A stretch of DNA of 64,000 nucleotides from Hyphomonas johnsonii MHS-2 (lineage in GTDB: Bacteria > Pseudomonadota > Alphaproteobacteria > Caulobacterales > Hyphomonadaceae), in NCBI RefSeq assembly GCF_000685275.1, contig NZ_ARYK01000007.1, positions 62,001 through 126,000 of the forward strand. Reading direction: 5' to 3'. The translations under genes and the position numbers were made by a program. The notes under the pieces are model-generated. The model saw only the letters and a program-made list of their open reading frames with translations. It was not told the DNA's origin and searched no databases. This document shows positions 51,463 through 60,059 of the stretch, piece after piece. The stretch's first letter is position 1, and each line of letters opens with the position of its first letter.

Positions 51463-52803
51463 ATGGTACGGCAATATTTCGGCACCGACGGCATACGCGG
51501 ACGGGTGAACCAGAAACCCATGACCGCTGAAACAGCGCTGCGGCTGGCGATTGCCGCTGCCCGCACCTTTGCGCCGGACGGCAACGGCACAGTCATCATC
51601 GGCCGCGATACACGGCGTTCCGGTGACATGATCGAGGCGGCCCTCGTCGCGGGCCTGACCAGCATGGGCCTGACACCCTGCCTGGCAGGAATCGTCCCGA
51701 CACCGGCCGTCGCCATGACAACCCGCCTGACAGGCGCCCGCTTCGGCCTGATGGTGTCGGCCTCGCACAACAAGTATGCAGACAATGGCATCAAGCTGTT
51801 CAGTCCCGAGGGCCTGAAATTCGACGATGCCACGGAAGAAACGCTCGAAGCCGCAATGGCAGGCGCATTCGAAGGCGCCTATGTAGCGCCCGAAGCGATC
51901 GCCTCGCCGCAACGGATGGCGGGCGTCGGTGACGACTATGTCCGCACCTGCCTCGCGACCATGGGGACCGCAGATCGCATCAAGGGCATGAAAGTCGTGA
52001 TCGACTGCGCGCACGGTGCGGGTTTCGATGTCGCCCTCGAAGCACTGCAGCAGTGTGGTGCCGATGTCACCGTGATTGGCGCCGCTCCCGACGGGATCAA
52101 CATCAATGCCGGGTGCGGCTCGACCGATACGACCGCGCTGAAAGCCGCCGTCCTGGCGCGCAAGGCCGATGTCGGGCTCGCCCTCGACGGCGATGCCGAC
52201 CGCGTCATAGTTGTCGACGAGACCGGCGCCGAAATCGACGGCGACCAGGTGATGGCCCTGATCGCCCGCGAATTGCATGAATCCGGGCGCCTGAAGGGCG
52301 GTGGCATGGTGTCGACAGTGATGTCGAACATGGGCCTCGACCGCTACCTGCGCAGCTGTGGCCTGACGCTCGCCCGGACCCGGGTCGGCGACCGCTATGT
52401 CGGCGAACACATGCGCGCGCACGGGTTCAATTTCGGTGGTGAGCCGTCCGGCCACATCATCCTGTCGGATGTCTCCACGACCGGTGACGGGCTTCTTGCG
52501 GGCCTGCACGTGCTTTCGGTCCTTGCCGGGAGCGGGCAGAAAATGTCCGAGCTCGGACATGTATTCGAACCGGCGCCCCAGGAACTCGTCAATATCCGCT
52601 ATTCCGGTGCCAACCCGATGGAGAACGCCGCCGTGCTTGAGGCAATCACTGCCGCCGAAGCGATGATGGGAGAAGACGGCCGGATGGTGGTGCGCAAGTC
52701 CGGCACTGAACCGCTGATCCGCGTCATGGCCGAAGCGCTGGAGGCGGGCCTGATGCGCCGCGCGCTGGAACATGTCGTGGCGGCTGTCAAAGCCGCGTCC
52801 TGA
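51463..52803 (+). CDS. glmM: Phosphoglucosamine mutase
   Basis: The 446-residue enzyme converts glucosamine-6-phosphate to glucosamine-1-phosphate for cell-wall precursors. It has RQYFGTDGIRGRVN, the phosphoserine loop MVSASHNKYADNGIK (Ser101), the magnesium loop LALDGDADRVIVVDE, the sugar loop GGEPSGHII and phosphate loop VRKSGTEPLIRVM. Length and motifs match GlmM closely. Confidence 0.96.
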   Translation: MVRQYFGTDGIRGRVNQKPMTAETALRLAIAAARTFAPDGNGTVIIGRDTRRSGDMIEAALVAGLTSMGLTPCLAGIVPTPAVAMTTRLTGARFGLMVSASHNKYADNGIKLFSPEGLKFDDATEETLEAAMAGAFEGAYVAPEAIASPQRMAGVGDDYVRTCLATMGTADRIKGMKVVIDCAHGAGFDVALEALQQCGADVTVIGAAPDGININAGCGSTDTTALKAAVLARKADVGLALDGDADRVIVVDETGAEIDGDQVMALIARELHESGRLKGGGMVSTVMSNMGLDRYLRSCGLTLARTRVGDRYVGEHMRAHGFNFGGEPSGHIILSDVSTTGDGLLAGLHVLSVLAGSGQKMSELGHVFEPAPQELVNIRYSGANPMENAAVLEAITAAEAMMGEDGRMVVRKSGTEPLIRVMAEALEAGLMRRALEHVVAAVKAAS

Positions 52804-52888
52804 CCGCCCTGCCCTGCCGCCACGTCAGGGGCGGGAATCATGCCGGAATTCACGACCGGGGGATGGAATATGCCGCCCGATGCCATAA

Positions 52889-52922
52889 ACTCCCTTGCAA
52901 TGATAAAAGTATTCAAGGGAGT
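52889..52922. promoter_or_regulatory. Inverted repeat covering the ribosome site of the CoA ligase gene
   Basis: ACTCCCTTG (52889-52897) and CAAGGGAGT (52914-52922) are perfect arms separated by 16 bases. The right arm contains the AAGGGAG ribosome site, eight bases before the ATG at 52931. It may be an operator or an RNA hairpin that hides the site. Confidence 0.55.
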
Positions 52923-52930
52923 ATGCTGCC

Positions 52931-54790
52931 ATGGCCGAGGGCCACACCCTGCCGGAATTTCGCCTCCTGCCAATGAAGGCGCCGGACATCGAGATGACCC
53001 GCGCCGAAGGCGGCATCATCTATCTCACACCGCGGCAGGCGCCGGGCGATCGCCCGAAAACCATCCCCCATTGCCTGGATGAGCGCGCCCTTGCGCATCC
53101 GGACCGCCCGTTCCTGCGCGAGCGCGACCCGGAAACCGGCGTGTGGCAGACCCTGACCTATGGTGAGGCAAAGGCCATTACCGACAGCCTCGCCCAAGCC
53201 TTTCTCGATCTCGGTGCAGGCCCCGATGCGCCAGTGATGATCCTGTCCGGCAACTCCACGCGGGCGGCGATGGTGATGCTGGCCGCGCAGAAGGCGGGCG
53301 CGCCTGCCGCGCCGATATCCGTGCCATATTCACTGATGTCGACAGACCATGAAAAGCTGCGCCACTGTTTCAACGCCGTCCAGCCTGCCATCATCTTTGC
53401 CGAGCAACTCGCCCCCTTCCGCAAGGCCATCGATGCGCTCGGCAATACAGGCTTCAAGGTCGTGGCAGCCGACACCGGCGGCGACAACACGGTTCTCGCC
53501 TACGATGCGCTCGCGGCCACGGCGCCGACCGGTGCTGTCGCCGATGCCATGGCCAGGCTGGACGATGACACGGTCGGCAAATACCTCTTCACGTCCGGAT
53601 CGACCGGGCTGCCAAAACCGGTGCCGACCACGCAGGGCGCCATGTGCGCCATGATCGCCGGGCAGGAAGGCCTGCGCGATGATTCCCGTGACCCCGAACA
53701 TGACCCGGACCACGTGGTGAACATGCTCGACTGGCTGCCCTGGAACCACATTTCCGGTTCCAATGTGAATTTCAATGGCGCGATCTGGAACGGTGCCACG
53801 TTCTGGATTGACGATGGCAAGCCAACTGCAGCCCTGTTCCAGAAGACCATCGACAATATTCGCGACTGCTCGCCGTCCTCGTTCGGCACGGCGCCCATTG
53901 CCCTGGCCATGCTGGCCGACGCGATGGAATCCGATGATGTGCTGCTGGAAGCCTTCTTCCGCAACATGCGCTCCATCGGCTATGGCGGTGCAACGCTGTC
54001 GGACGATCTCTACGACCGCCTCCAGTCACTGGCGATCAGGGCAACGGGCCGACGCATCCCGATCATCACCATGTACGGCGCAACCGAGACGCAGGGCATC
54101 ACTGTCGTGCACTGGGAAGCCGAAAGGGTCGGGCTGATCGGGTTGCCGCTGCCCGGCATGACACTGAAGCTCGTTCCCAACGGCACCAAGCTGGAAGTGC
54201 GGGTCAAGGGCCCCTCCGTGATGCCGGGCTATCTCGACAGCCCGGAGAAGAATACCGAAGTCTTCGATGACGAAGGGTATTATTGCCTCGGCGATGCCGT
54301 GACTTTCGTTGATGAAGACAGGCCCGAACACGGCCTGGTGTTTGACGGCCGCGTCGGCGAGGATTTCAAGCTCTCCTCCGGCACATGGGTCAGCGTTGGC
54401 ACGTTGCGGCCTGATTTCGTGTCAGCCTGCTCGCCGCTGGTCTTCGACGCGGTGATCGCCGGGCAGGACAAGGATTTCGCATCCGCCATGGTCTGGCCGG
54501 CGCAGGCCGCCGTGGAACAGCATGTCAAGGCAGCGGGCGGCGATGTCGCCAGGGCGCTTGATACGCTGACGGATGAAATTGCCCGCAAGGCTGCCGCCTT
54601 CAATGCATCCGAAACCGGTTCGTCGCGCCGCATCAGGCGCCTGCTCGTCCTCAGCGAGCCCCCCTCGATTGATGCCGGAGAGATAACCGACAAGGGTTAC
54701 GTCAACCAGCGCCTGGTCATCGACCGGCGGGCCACCAGCGTTGCATCGCTGTACGCAAACCCTCCGGGAGAGGGCGTCGTCAGCCTTTAA
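52931..54790 (+). CDS. Feruloyl-CoA synthase-like AMP-dependent ligase
   Basis: The 619-residue adenylate-forming enzyme has the P-loop LFTSGSTGLPKPVPTTQGAM, LDWLPWNHISGSNVNFNGAIWNGATFWID, the adenine site YGATETQGITVVHWE and the hinge GRVGEDFKLSSGTWVSVGTLR. The order matches feruloyl-CoA synthases, which activate hydroxycinnamates; the aryl substrate is not proven. No feruloyl-CoA hydratase/lyase gene is directly adjacent. It starts beside an inverted repeat that overlaps its ribosome site. Confidence 0.82.
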   Translation: MAEGHTLPEFRLLPMKAPDIEMTRAEGGIIYLTPRQAPGDRPKTIPHCLDERALAHPDRPFLRERDPETGVWQTLTYGEAKAITDSLAQAFLDLGAGPDAPVMILSGNSTRAAMVMLAAQKAGAPAAPISVPYSLMSTDHEKLRHCFNAVQPAIIFAEQLAPFRKAIDALGNTGFKVVAADTGGDNTVLAYDALAATAPTGAVADAMARLDDDTVGKYLFTSGSTGLPKPVPTTQGAMCAMIAGQEGLRDDSRDPEHDPDHVVNMLDWLPWNHISGSNVNFNGAIWNGATFWIDDGKPTAALFQKTIDNIRDCSPSSFGTAPIALAMLADAMESDDVLLEAFFRNMRSIGYGGATLSDDLYDRLQSLAIRATGRRIPIITMYGATETQGITVVHWEAERVGLIGLPLPGMTLKLVPNGTKLEVRVKGPSVMPGYLDSPEKNTEVFDDEGYYCLGDAVTFVDEDRPEHGLVFDGRVGEDFKLSSGTWVSVGTLRPDFVSACSPLVFDAVIAGQDKDFASAMVWPAQAAVEQHVKAAGGDVARALDTLTDEIARKAAAFNASETGSSRRIRRLLVLSEPPSIDAGEITDKGYVNQRLVIDRRATSVASLYANPPGEGVVSL

Positions 54791-54860
54791 TCCGTAATCA
54801 CATTAAAGTCTTGTCAGGATTTTTCGCGCACTCTCCCGGCGAGATGTGGAGGAATGCGTC

Positions 54861-55760
54861 ATGACGTTCGACGCGCGCAAGGGTAGTGAGCTGCCCGGGA
54901 GCAACAATTCGCTTTACGCTGCGGTGGTTGTCGCGGTGGTTGGCGGCGCATTCTTCCTCGCGCTGACCGTCCCTCTTCCCGGCAAGGCGACCAGCCCTGA
55001 CAAACCACGAACGGACGTCATCGCAACGCTTGAACCGGCTGCCCCGCCGACGCCTACACTGCTTTCGTCAAAATCGGCCGAGAAATATTTCGAGACACTC
55101 CACAGGGTTGATCCGGCCGCCAGCCGGGCCCTGCAGAAGCGCCTGATCGAAGGCGCGAATCTGCCTGCAAGCGTACAGTCGCAAATTGCCTTCGAACACG
55201 CTGCCGAGCTCTTCAAGCGTCGGTCGGGCGACCTTGCCCTGGCTGATACGCGCCACGTCGATGACCTGCTAAGCATGACGCGCGAAAGCCTGAGATCGGC
55301 GTCCCGGTCCCGCAGTGCCTGGTGTAAGGGCAGCCAGTATGCCGCCCTCGACCAGGCCTCCTTCACCGATGGCAGCAAGGTGATCGAAGAACTCGAAATG
55401 CTTGAGGAGCCGCTCCGCGATTTCGGATACGACGTCATGACCAGTCTCCTCGTCGCGATCGAGGATGCCGAGGAGCACCCTGTCCGGCACGGTGCCCTGA
55501 CACCGACCGACAAGGCTGCCCTGCAGGGCGTGATGATGTCGATGGTCTCCGACCCCCAGGTCATGCCGCTGCTGATGGCGGCGCAAAGCGGGGCCGACAC
55601 TGACGCGGTGATGAAATCGCTGAATGTCTGCGAACTCGGCGCTACAGCGATGACTGCCCTCAAGACATTGCCGCAGGACACCAAGGGCCGCGTCTTCGCC
55701 GATCTGGTCCGCCAGTCGGGTTCGAATGGCGTAAACCTGGAATCGCTGACCCGGTTCTAG
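54861..55760 (+). CDS. Membrane-anchored hypothetical protein
   Basis: The 299-residue protein has a short cytoplasmic N-terminus, one transmembrane helix (about 19-42, LYAAVVVAVVGGAFFLALTV), a Pro-rich linker (LEPAAPPTPTLL), then a mostly helical periplasmic part. AAELFKRRSGDLALADTRHVDDLLSMTRESL and GALTPTDKAALQGVMMSM suggest amphipathic helices. GGAGG precedes the ATG. No family is recognised. Its stop shares CTAG with the isomerase gene. Confidence 0.68.
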   Translation: MTFDARKGSELPGSNNSLYAAVVVAVVGGAFFLALTVPLPGKATSPDKPRTDVIATLEPAAPPTPTLLSSKSAEKYFETLHRVDPAASRALQKRLIEGANLPASVQSQIAFEHAAELFKRRSGDLALADTRHVDDLLSMTRESLRSASRSRSAWCKGSQYAALDQASFTDGSKVIEELEMLEEPLRDFGYDVMTSLLVAIEDAEEHPVRHGALTPTDKAALQGVMMSMVSDPQVMPLLMAAQSGADTDAVMKSLNVCELGATAMTALKTLPQDTKGRVFADLVRQSGSNGVNLESLTRF

Positions 55761-56416
55761 GACGTCACCGAATCGCGGCGCGCCACGCCGGCCTGACCGA
55801 GCCGCCATTCCAGCAGGTCGAGCCGGTCCTGCCCGAAAAAGGCTTCGCCCTCGAATACCATCAGCGGCACACCCCAGTGATGGGGATCCTGTGCGGCCTG
55901 GTTTTCCGCGATGATCGCTTCGATCCGGTCGGTCTCCTCGGCCTGTCTTCGGTCCAGGTCGGCCAGGTCAAACCCGGCACGTGCCGCGGCGTCAGCCAGC
56001 GCCGTGCCCTCCGTCCACGCTCCGCCAGACCAGATCAGGGTCGAGACCTCGTCCATGAACGCCCAGCCTTCGTCATCCCCCGCTTCGCAGGCCAGGATGC
56101 CAAGCCGCGTCAACCGGTGAATGTAGGGCTGCTCGTCTGCAATCTCGCGCGTCATCATGTTCATCACCACCGGATCCGGGTTCAGCGGACCGAATGGCAG
56201 TTCAAGGTATTGCGACAGGCGCACGATGTCGCGCACCAGGTAGGGCACCCATTGGGGGCGGATCTGGCTGAAGAATTCCGGCGTGCGGATGGCGATCGGA
56301 TAGACCGGCCGGGGGCGCACCCGGACATCCCAGGTCTTGCTCATCGCACGCAGTCGGCGGGTGGCGAGATAGGAATAGGGAGAGCGGAATGACCAAAAGA
56401 CATCGACAGTTTTCAT
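55757..56416 (-). CDS. DsbA-fold 2-hydroxychromene-2-carboxylate isomerase-like protein
   Basis: The 219-residue protein has a thioredoxin-fold N-terminus, VDVFWSFRSPYSYLATRRL, with a Ser-Pro-Tyr-Ser in place of the DsbA CxxC, and the C-terminal GVPLMVFEGEAFFGQDRLDLLEWRL. That pattern defines the HCCA isomerase/kappa-GST family, which acts in naphthalene breakdown with glutathione. No other naphthalene genes are here, so the substrate is unknown. Confidence 0.82.
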   Translation of the reverse strand: MKTVDVFWSFRSPYSYLATRRLRAMSKTWDVRVRPRPVYPIAIRTPEFFSQIRPQWVPYLVRDIVRLSQYLELPFGPLNPDPVVMNMMTREIADEQPYIHRLTRLGILACEAGDDEGWAFMDEVSTLIWSGGAWTEGTALADAAARAGFDLADLDRRQAEETDRIEAIIAENQAAQDPHHWGVPLMVFEGEAFFGQDRLDLLEWRLGQAGVARRDSVTS

Positions 56417-56480
56417 GGAACCGAGTTTGGCCTCTCGATTACGCCTTCACAAGGCCGAATTTCGCTCCCATCTTGGCGCC

Positions 56481-57437
56481 ATGACGCTTGATGACTCCTT
56501 TCGCCAATTCATGGACCGTTTCCAGCTTCCCGACATGTCCGGGCTCGACTGGAAGGGATCCACCGACAAGCTGCGCCAGCAGTTTTACGTCGCCAGCCGG
56601 GCCATCGAGCGCGACGCACCGGAAATGGCGGACATTTCCCTGCTGAAGGCGACCGGCGCAGCGGGCCCGTTGCGGGCGCGGCTCTACACGCCCCTCGGTG
56701 CCGGCGTGCCGCCGGGCCCCGGAATCGTCTTCTTCCACGGCGGCGGCTTCATGCTGGGCGATCTCGACAGCCATGACATGGTCTGCAAGCGGCTGGCCGA
56801 AGGCGCGCGGTGCCGCGTCATCGCCGTGGACTATCGCCTGGCCCCCGAACACACTTTCCCGGCCGCGCACGAGGATGCGCTCGCCGCATGGGCCTGGATC
56901 GTGGAGAACGCGACGCGCCTCGGCCTCGACCCGCAGCGGCTTGCCGTCTGCGGCGACAGCGCGGGCGGCAATCTGTCAGCCTATCTCGCCCAGGAGATGA
57001 ACCGCACCGGCGGCCCGCGTCCGGCATTCCAGCTGCTGCTTTATCCGCTTGTCCAGTTCGTCGACATCCGGACCAAGAAGATGAGCTTCCAGGAAGGCGG
57101 CTTCTTCATCTCGGCCAACCTGTTCGAGTATTTCCGAGACAGTTACATCACTGACGAAAGCCAGCGCATGGACGTGCGCGTATCGCCGCTGTTTGCCGGA
57201 CCGGATGCCTTCAAGGGCCTGCCGCCGGCCCATTTCGTCCTGTGCGGCTGGGACCCGCTCAAGGATGAAGGCCTCGCCTATGCTGACAAGATGGCCAGTT
57301 TCGGCGTTCCCGTGACGGTCCGCGAACACCCCGGCATGGTGCATGGCTTCATGAACATGACTGCATTGTCGGATACTGTCCGCCTCGCCATCCGCGATGC
57401 CGGGCATGTTGCGGGTCGGGCACTGGGCGCAATCTGA
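56481..57437 (+). CDS. HSL-family alpha/beta hydrolase esterase
   Basis: The 318-residue enzyme has HGGGFMLGDLDSHD (oxyanion hole), the nucleophile GDSAGGNLSAYLAQEM (Ser in GDSAG), acid in CGWDPLKDEG and catalytic His in HPGMVHGFMNM. HSL/lipase family IV esterases prefer short-chain esters. I start at ATG 56481 where the domain approaches; an ATG at 56415 overlaps the divergent isomerase start and is less likely. Confidence 0.9.
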   Translation: MTLDDSFRQFMDRFQLPDMSGLDWKGSTDKLRQQFYVASRAIERDAPEMADISLLKATGAAGPLRARLYTPLGAGVPPGPGIVFFHGGGFMLGDLDSHDMVCKRLAEGARCRVIAVDYRLAPEHTFPAAHEDALAAWAWIVENATRLGLDPQRLAVCGDSAGGNLSAYLAQEMNRTGGPRPAFQLLLYPLVQFVDIRTKKMSFQEGGFFISANLFEYFRDSYITDESQRMDVRVSPLFAGPDAFKGLPPAHFVLCGWDPLKDEGLAYADKMASFGVPVTVREHPGMVHGFMNMTALSDTVRLAIRDAGHVAGRALGAI

Positions 57438-57549
57438 TGATCGCCATTTTCACCTGCGCTTAACTCACCGTTGCATTTTTGCGACGGTCCCATGCAATCG
57501 GTTGGGTGCGATCCGAAACGGCTTTGGTCACCGGTGGATTGCACCATAT

Positions 57550-57606
57550 GGGTAACGTGTACCCGCCCTCCTCCCAGAGCCCATGGGTACAAGTCATAAA
57601 CTTGTA
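57550..57606. promoter_or_regulatory. Two dyads upstream of the first TonB receptor
   Basis: GGGTA-ACGTG-TACCC (57550-57564) and TACAAGT-CATAA-ACTTGTA (57588-57606) are perfect inverted repeats. The second ends 20 bases before the receptor ATG and resembles a LacI/GntR-type operator. GAGGAAA follows as the ribosome site. Confidence 0.5.
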
Positions 57607-57626
57607 AAATCCAGAGGAAACCCAGA

Positions 57627-59981
57627 ATGAAATTGAAACAAATGCTGGCTTTGTCAGCATCCGCGATCGTATTTGTCGCAAGTTCAGCCATTGCCCAGGA
57701 AACGGAAGCAGCACCGGCCCGCGAAAGCGCCGTCGACCGTATTCTCGGGACAGTCACCGTCACCGCCACCAAGAAGGCCAATGTCGAAAACGTGCAGGAC
57801 GTGCCTGTCGCCGTCACCGCGTTCAACAGCGACACGCTCGACGCGCTCAAGGTCAATGACCTGCAGGGCCTCAGCTATTCCACTCCCAACGTCTCGCTTG
57901 AAGATGTCGGCACGTCCAAGGGCGTTGCAAACTTCTCGATCCGCGGCCTCGGCATCAACTCGTCGATCCCGTCAGTCGACCCGACCGTCGGCGTTTTCGT
58001 TGATGGTGTGTATCTCGGCGTGAACTCCGGCGTCGTGCTCGACCTGTTCGACCTCGACAGCGTCGAAATCCTTCGCGGTCCACAGGGCCTGCTGTTCGGT
58101 CGCAACACGACCGGCGGTGCTGTCCTGATCAACACCGGCAACCCGACCGACGATTTCCACTACAAGGCCCGCGCCACGGTCGAAACACCGATCGACGATG
58201 ATCGCGGCGGCCCGAACACGACCCTGCAGGCCACCGTTTCCGGCCCGCTGATCCAGGACAAGCTGAACGGCAAGCTCGGCATCTACCACAATTTCGATGA
58301 CGGCTACTTCAAGAACCTCGCCACAGACGACAACCTCGGCGAAGCTCACACGACCATCGTGCGTGGTGCCCTCGAATGGATGCCGACCCCGGACCTCACC
58401 TTCCTCGGCAAGGTCGAGAATTTCCAGACCAGCTCCGATGGCCCCAACGGCCAGAACCGCGGCTTCTACGACCGTGGCAGCTTTGACATCGCCATCAACA
58501 ATCCGGGCTTCCTGGACAACGACACGACGTTCGCCACGCTCCGCACGGATCTCGATGTCGGATTCGGCAATGGCCGGATCACCAACATCATCGGCTACCG
58601 CGATGTCGACTCCACGACGAGCGCCGACATTGATGCGACGCCGCTGACCCTGTTCCACTCGGACACCGAGTTCCAACAGGAGCAGTTCTCCGAAGAACTG
58701 CGCTATTCCGGCACGTTCGACCGGGCTGACGTCACCGTCGGCGGTTTCTACTTTACCCAGGAAGTCGGCTATACCGAGCGCCGCAACCTGCCGACCACCC
58801 GCCCGGCCACGTTCCCGGCCGGTCTCGACTGGGAATTCAATGGCGGTGGCCGCCAGGACCACACGGTCTACGGCATCTTCGGCCAGGTCGACTATGACTT
58901 CACCGAAAAGCTGACCGGTATCTTCGGCCTGCGCTACGGTTACGAAGAGAAGGACGTGGATGTCACCTATGTGCGCCCACGCCCGCATTGCTCTGTCGTC
59001 GATGCAACCTGCCCGACCACCGGTACCAACCCGTACATTGCCGGCGAGCCGAACGGCTTCTCCGACAAGGACGACTGGAGCGAAGTGACGCCAAAGATCG
59101 GCGTGCAATACTTCCACACCGACGACACCCAGTTCTACGGTACCTACACCAAGGGCTTCCGTTCGGGTGGCTACAACTTCCGCATCACGAACGCCCTGGC
59201 GTTCGAAGCGCTCTTCCCGGCAACGGGTTCGCGCGCCTTTGATGAGGAACAGGTCGACAGCTTCGAAATCGGCATGAAGCACACCACCGCTGACGGTCGT
59301 GGCCAGCTCAACGCAGCCGTGTTCCTGAACGACATCAAGGACATGCAACGCGAGCTGAACCTCTCTTCGCCATCCTCCGGTGTGGCCCAGACGATCATCA
59401 ATACGGCTGATGCCGAAATCTACGGTCTCGAACTGGAAGGGCGTTACGCGCTTACCGATTCGCTCCTCGTCACGGCCAACCTTGGCCTGATCGATGCTGA
59501 ATATACCGACGTCATCTTTGACATCTCGGGTGACGGTGTTGTGGACGGCAAGGATCTTGATCTGGATCTGCCCCGCGTGCCGGAAGCCACTTACGGCTTT
59601 GCCGTCATCCACGATTACGACATGGCCGACCGTGGCTCGCTCGTATCGCGCCTGACCTTCCAGCACCGTGACAAGAACGCCTTCACGGACAACAATTTCG
59701 GTTGGATGAGCGCAGCTGACCAGCTGGATGCGAACCTGACCTGGAACACGCCGATGGACGGCGTCTCCGTGTCCGTGTTCGGCAAGAACCTGATCGACGA
59801 AGCCATTGCTGGCGGCGACACGCAAGTGCCGTTCGGCGGAACACTGGCCGGGTTCGCGCCAGGTGGCTCAAACAACTCGACCGGCGTCGACGTGCCGTTC
59901 GCGACCAACCCCGCAATCGGCACATTCTCGCCGCTGCAGAAGGGTCGCCTGATCGGTATCGAGTTCACGATCAGCCGCTAG
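57627..59981 (+). CDS. TonB-dependent outer membrane receptor
   Basis: The 784-residue receptor has a signal peptide (SSAIAQETE), the TonB-box-like stretch GTVTVTATKKANVENVQDVPVAVTAF, a plug domain (SLEDVGTSKGVANFSIRGLGIN, VEILRGPQGLLFGRNTTGGAVLINT) and a 22-strand barrel ending FTISR. It should import a bulky nutrient with ExbBD-TonB energy; the ligand is unknown. Two dyads precede it, and it shares a terminator with the convergent receptor. Confidence 0.94.
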   Translation: MKLKQMLALSASAIVFVASSAIAQETEAAPARESAVDRILGTVTVTATKKANVENVQDVPVAVTAFNSDTLDALKVNDLQGLSYSTPNVSLEDVGTSKGVANFSIRGLGINSSIPSVDPTVGVFVDGVYLGVNSGVVLDLFDLDSVEILRGPQGLLFGRNTTGGAVLINTGNPTDDFHYKARATVETPIDDDRGGPNTTLQATVSGPLIQDKLNGKLGIYHNFDDGYFKNLATDDNLGEAHTTIVRGALEWMPTPDLTFLGKVENFQTSSDGPNGQNRGFYDRGSFDIAINNPGFLDNDTTFATLRTDLDVGFGNGRITNIIGYRDVDSTTSADIDATPLTLFHSDTEFQQEQFSEELRYSGTFDRADVTVGGFYFTQEVGYTERRNLPTTRPATFPAGLDWEFNGGGRQDHTVYGIFGQVDYDFTEKLTGIFGLRYGYEEKDVDVTYVRPRPHCSVVDATCPTTGTNPYIAGEPNGFSDKDDWSEVTPKIGVQYFHTDDTQFYGTYTKGFRSGGYNFRITNALAFEALFPATGSRAFDEEQVDSFEIGMKHTTADGRGQLNAAVFLNDIKDMQRELNLSSPSSGVAQTIINTADAEIYGLELEGRYALTDSLLVTANLGLIDAEYTDVIFDISGDGVVDGKDLDLDLPRVPEATYGFAVIHDYDMADRGSLVSRLTFQHRDKNAFTDNNFGWMSAADQLDANLTWNTPMDGVSVSVFGKNLIDEAIAGGDTQVPFGGTLAGFAPGGSNNSTGVDVPFATNPAIGTFSPLQKGRLIGIEFTISR

Positions 59982-60009
59982 GCTGTTCCAACCTCACCCC
60001 AAAAGGAAA

Positions 60010-60037
60010 GGGCGGCCCCACGGGCCGCCCTTTTTTT
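60010..60037 (+). terminator. Rho-independent terminator between two TonB receptors
   Basis: GGGCGGCCC (60010-60018) pairs with GGGCCGCCC (60022-60030) around CAC, then seven T (60031-60037). It ends the plus-strand receptor transcript; on the minus strand the opposite side is A-rich, not T-rich. Confidence 0.93.
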
Positions 60038-60059
60038 GTCTGGTGTCTGAAGCCGGGGC

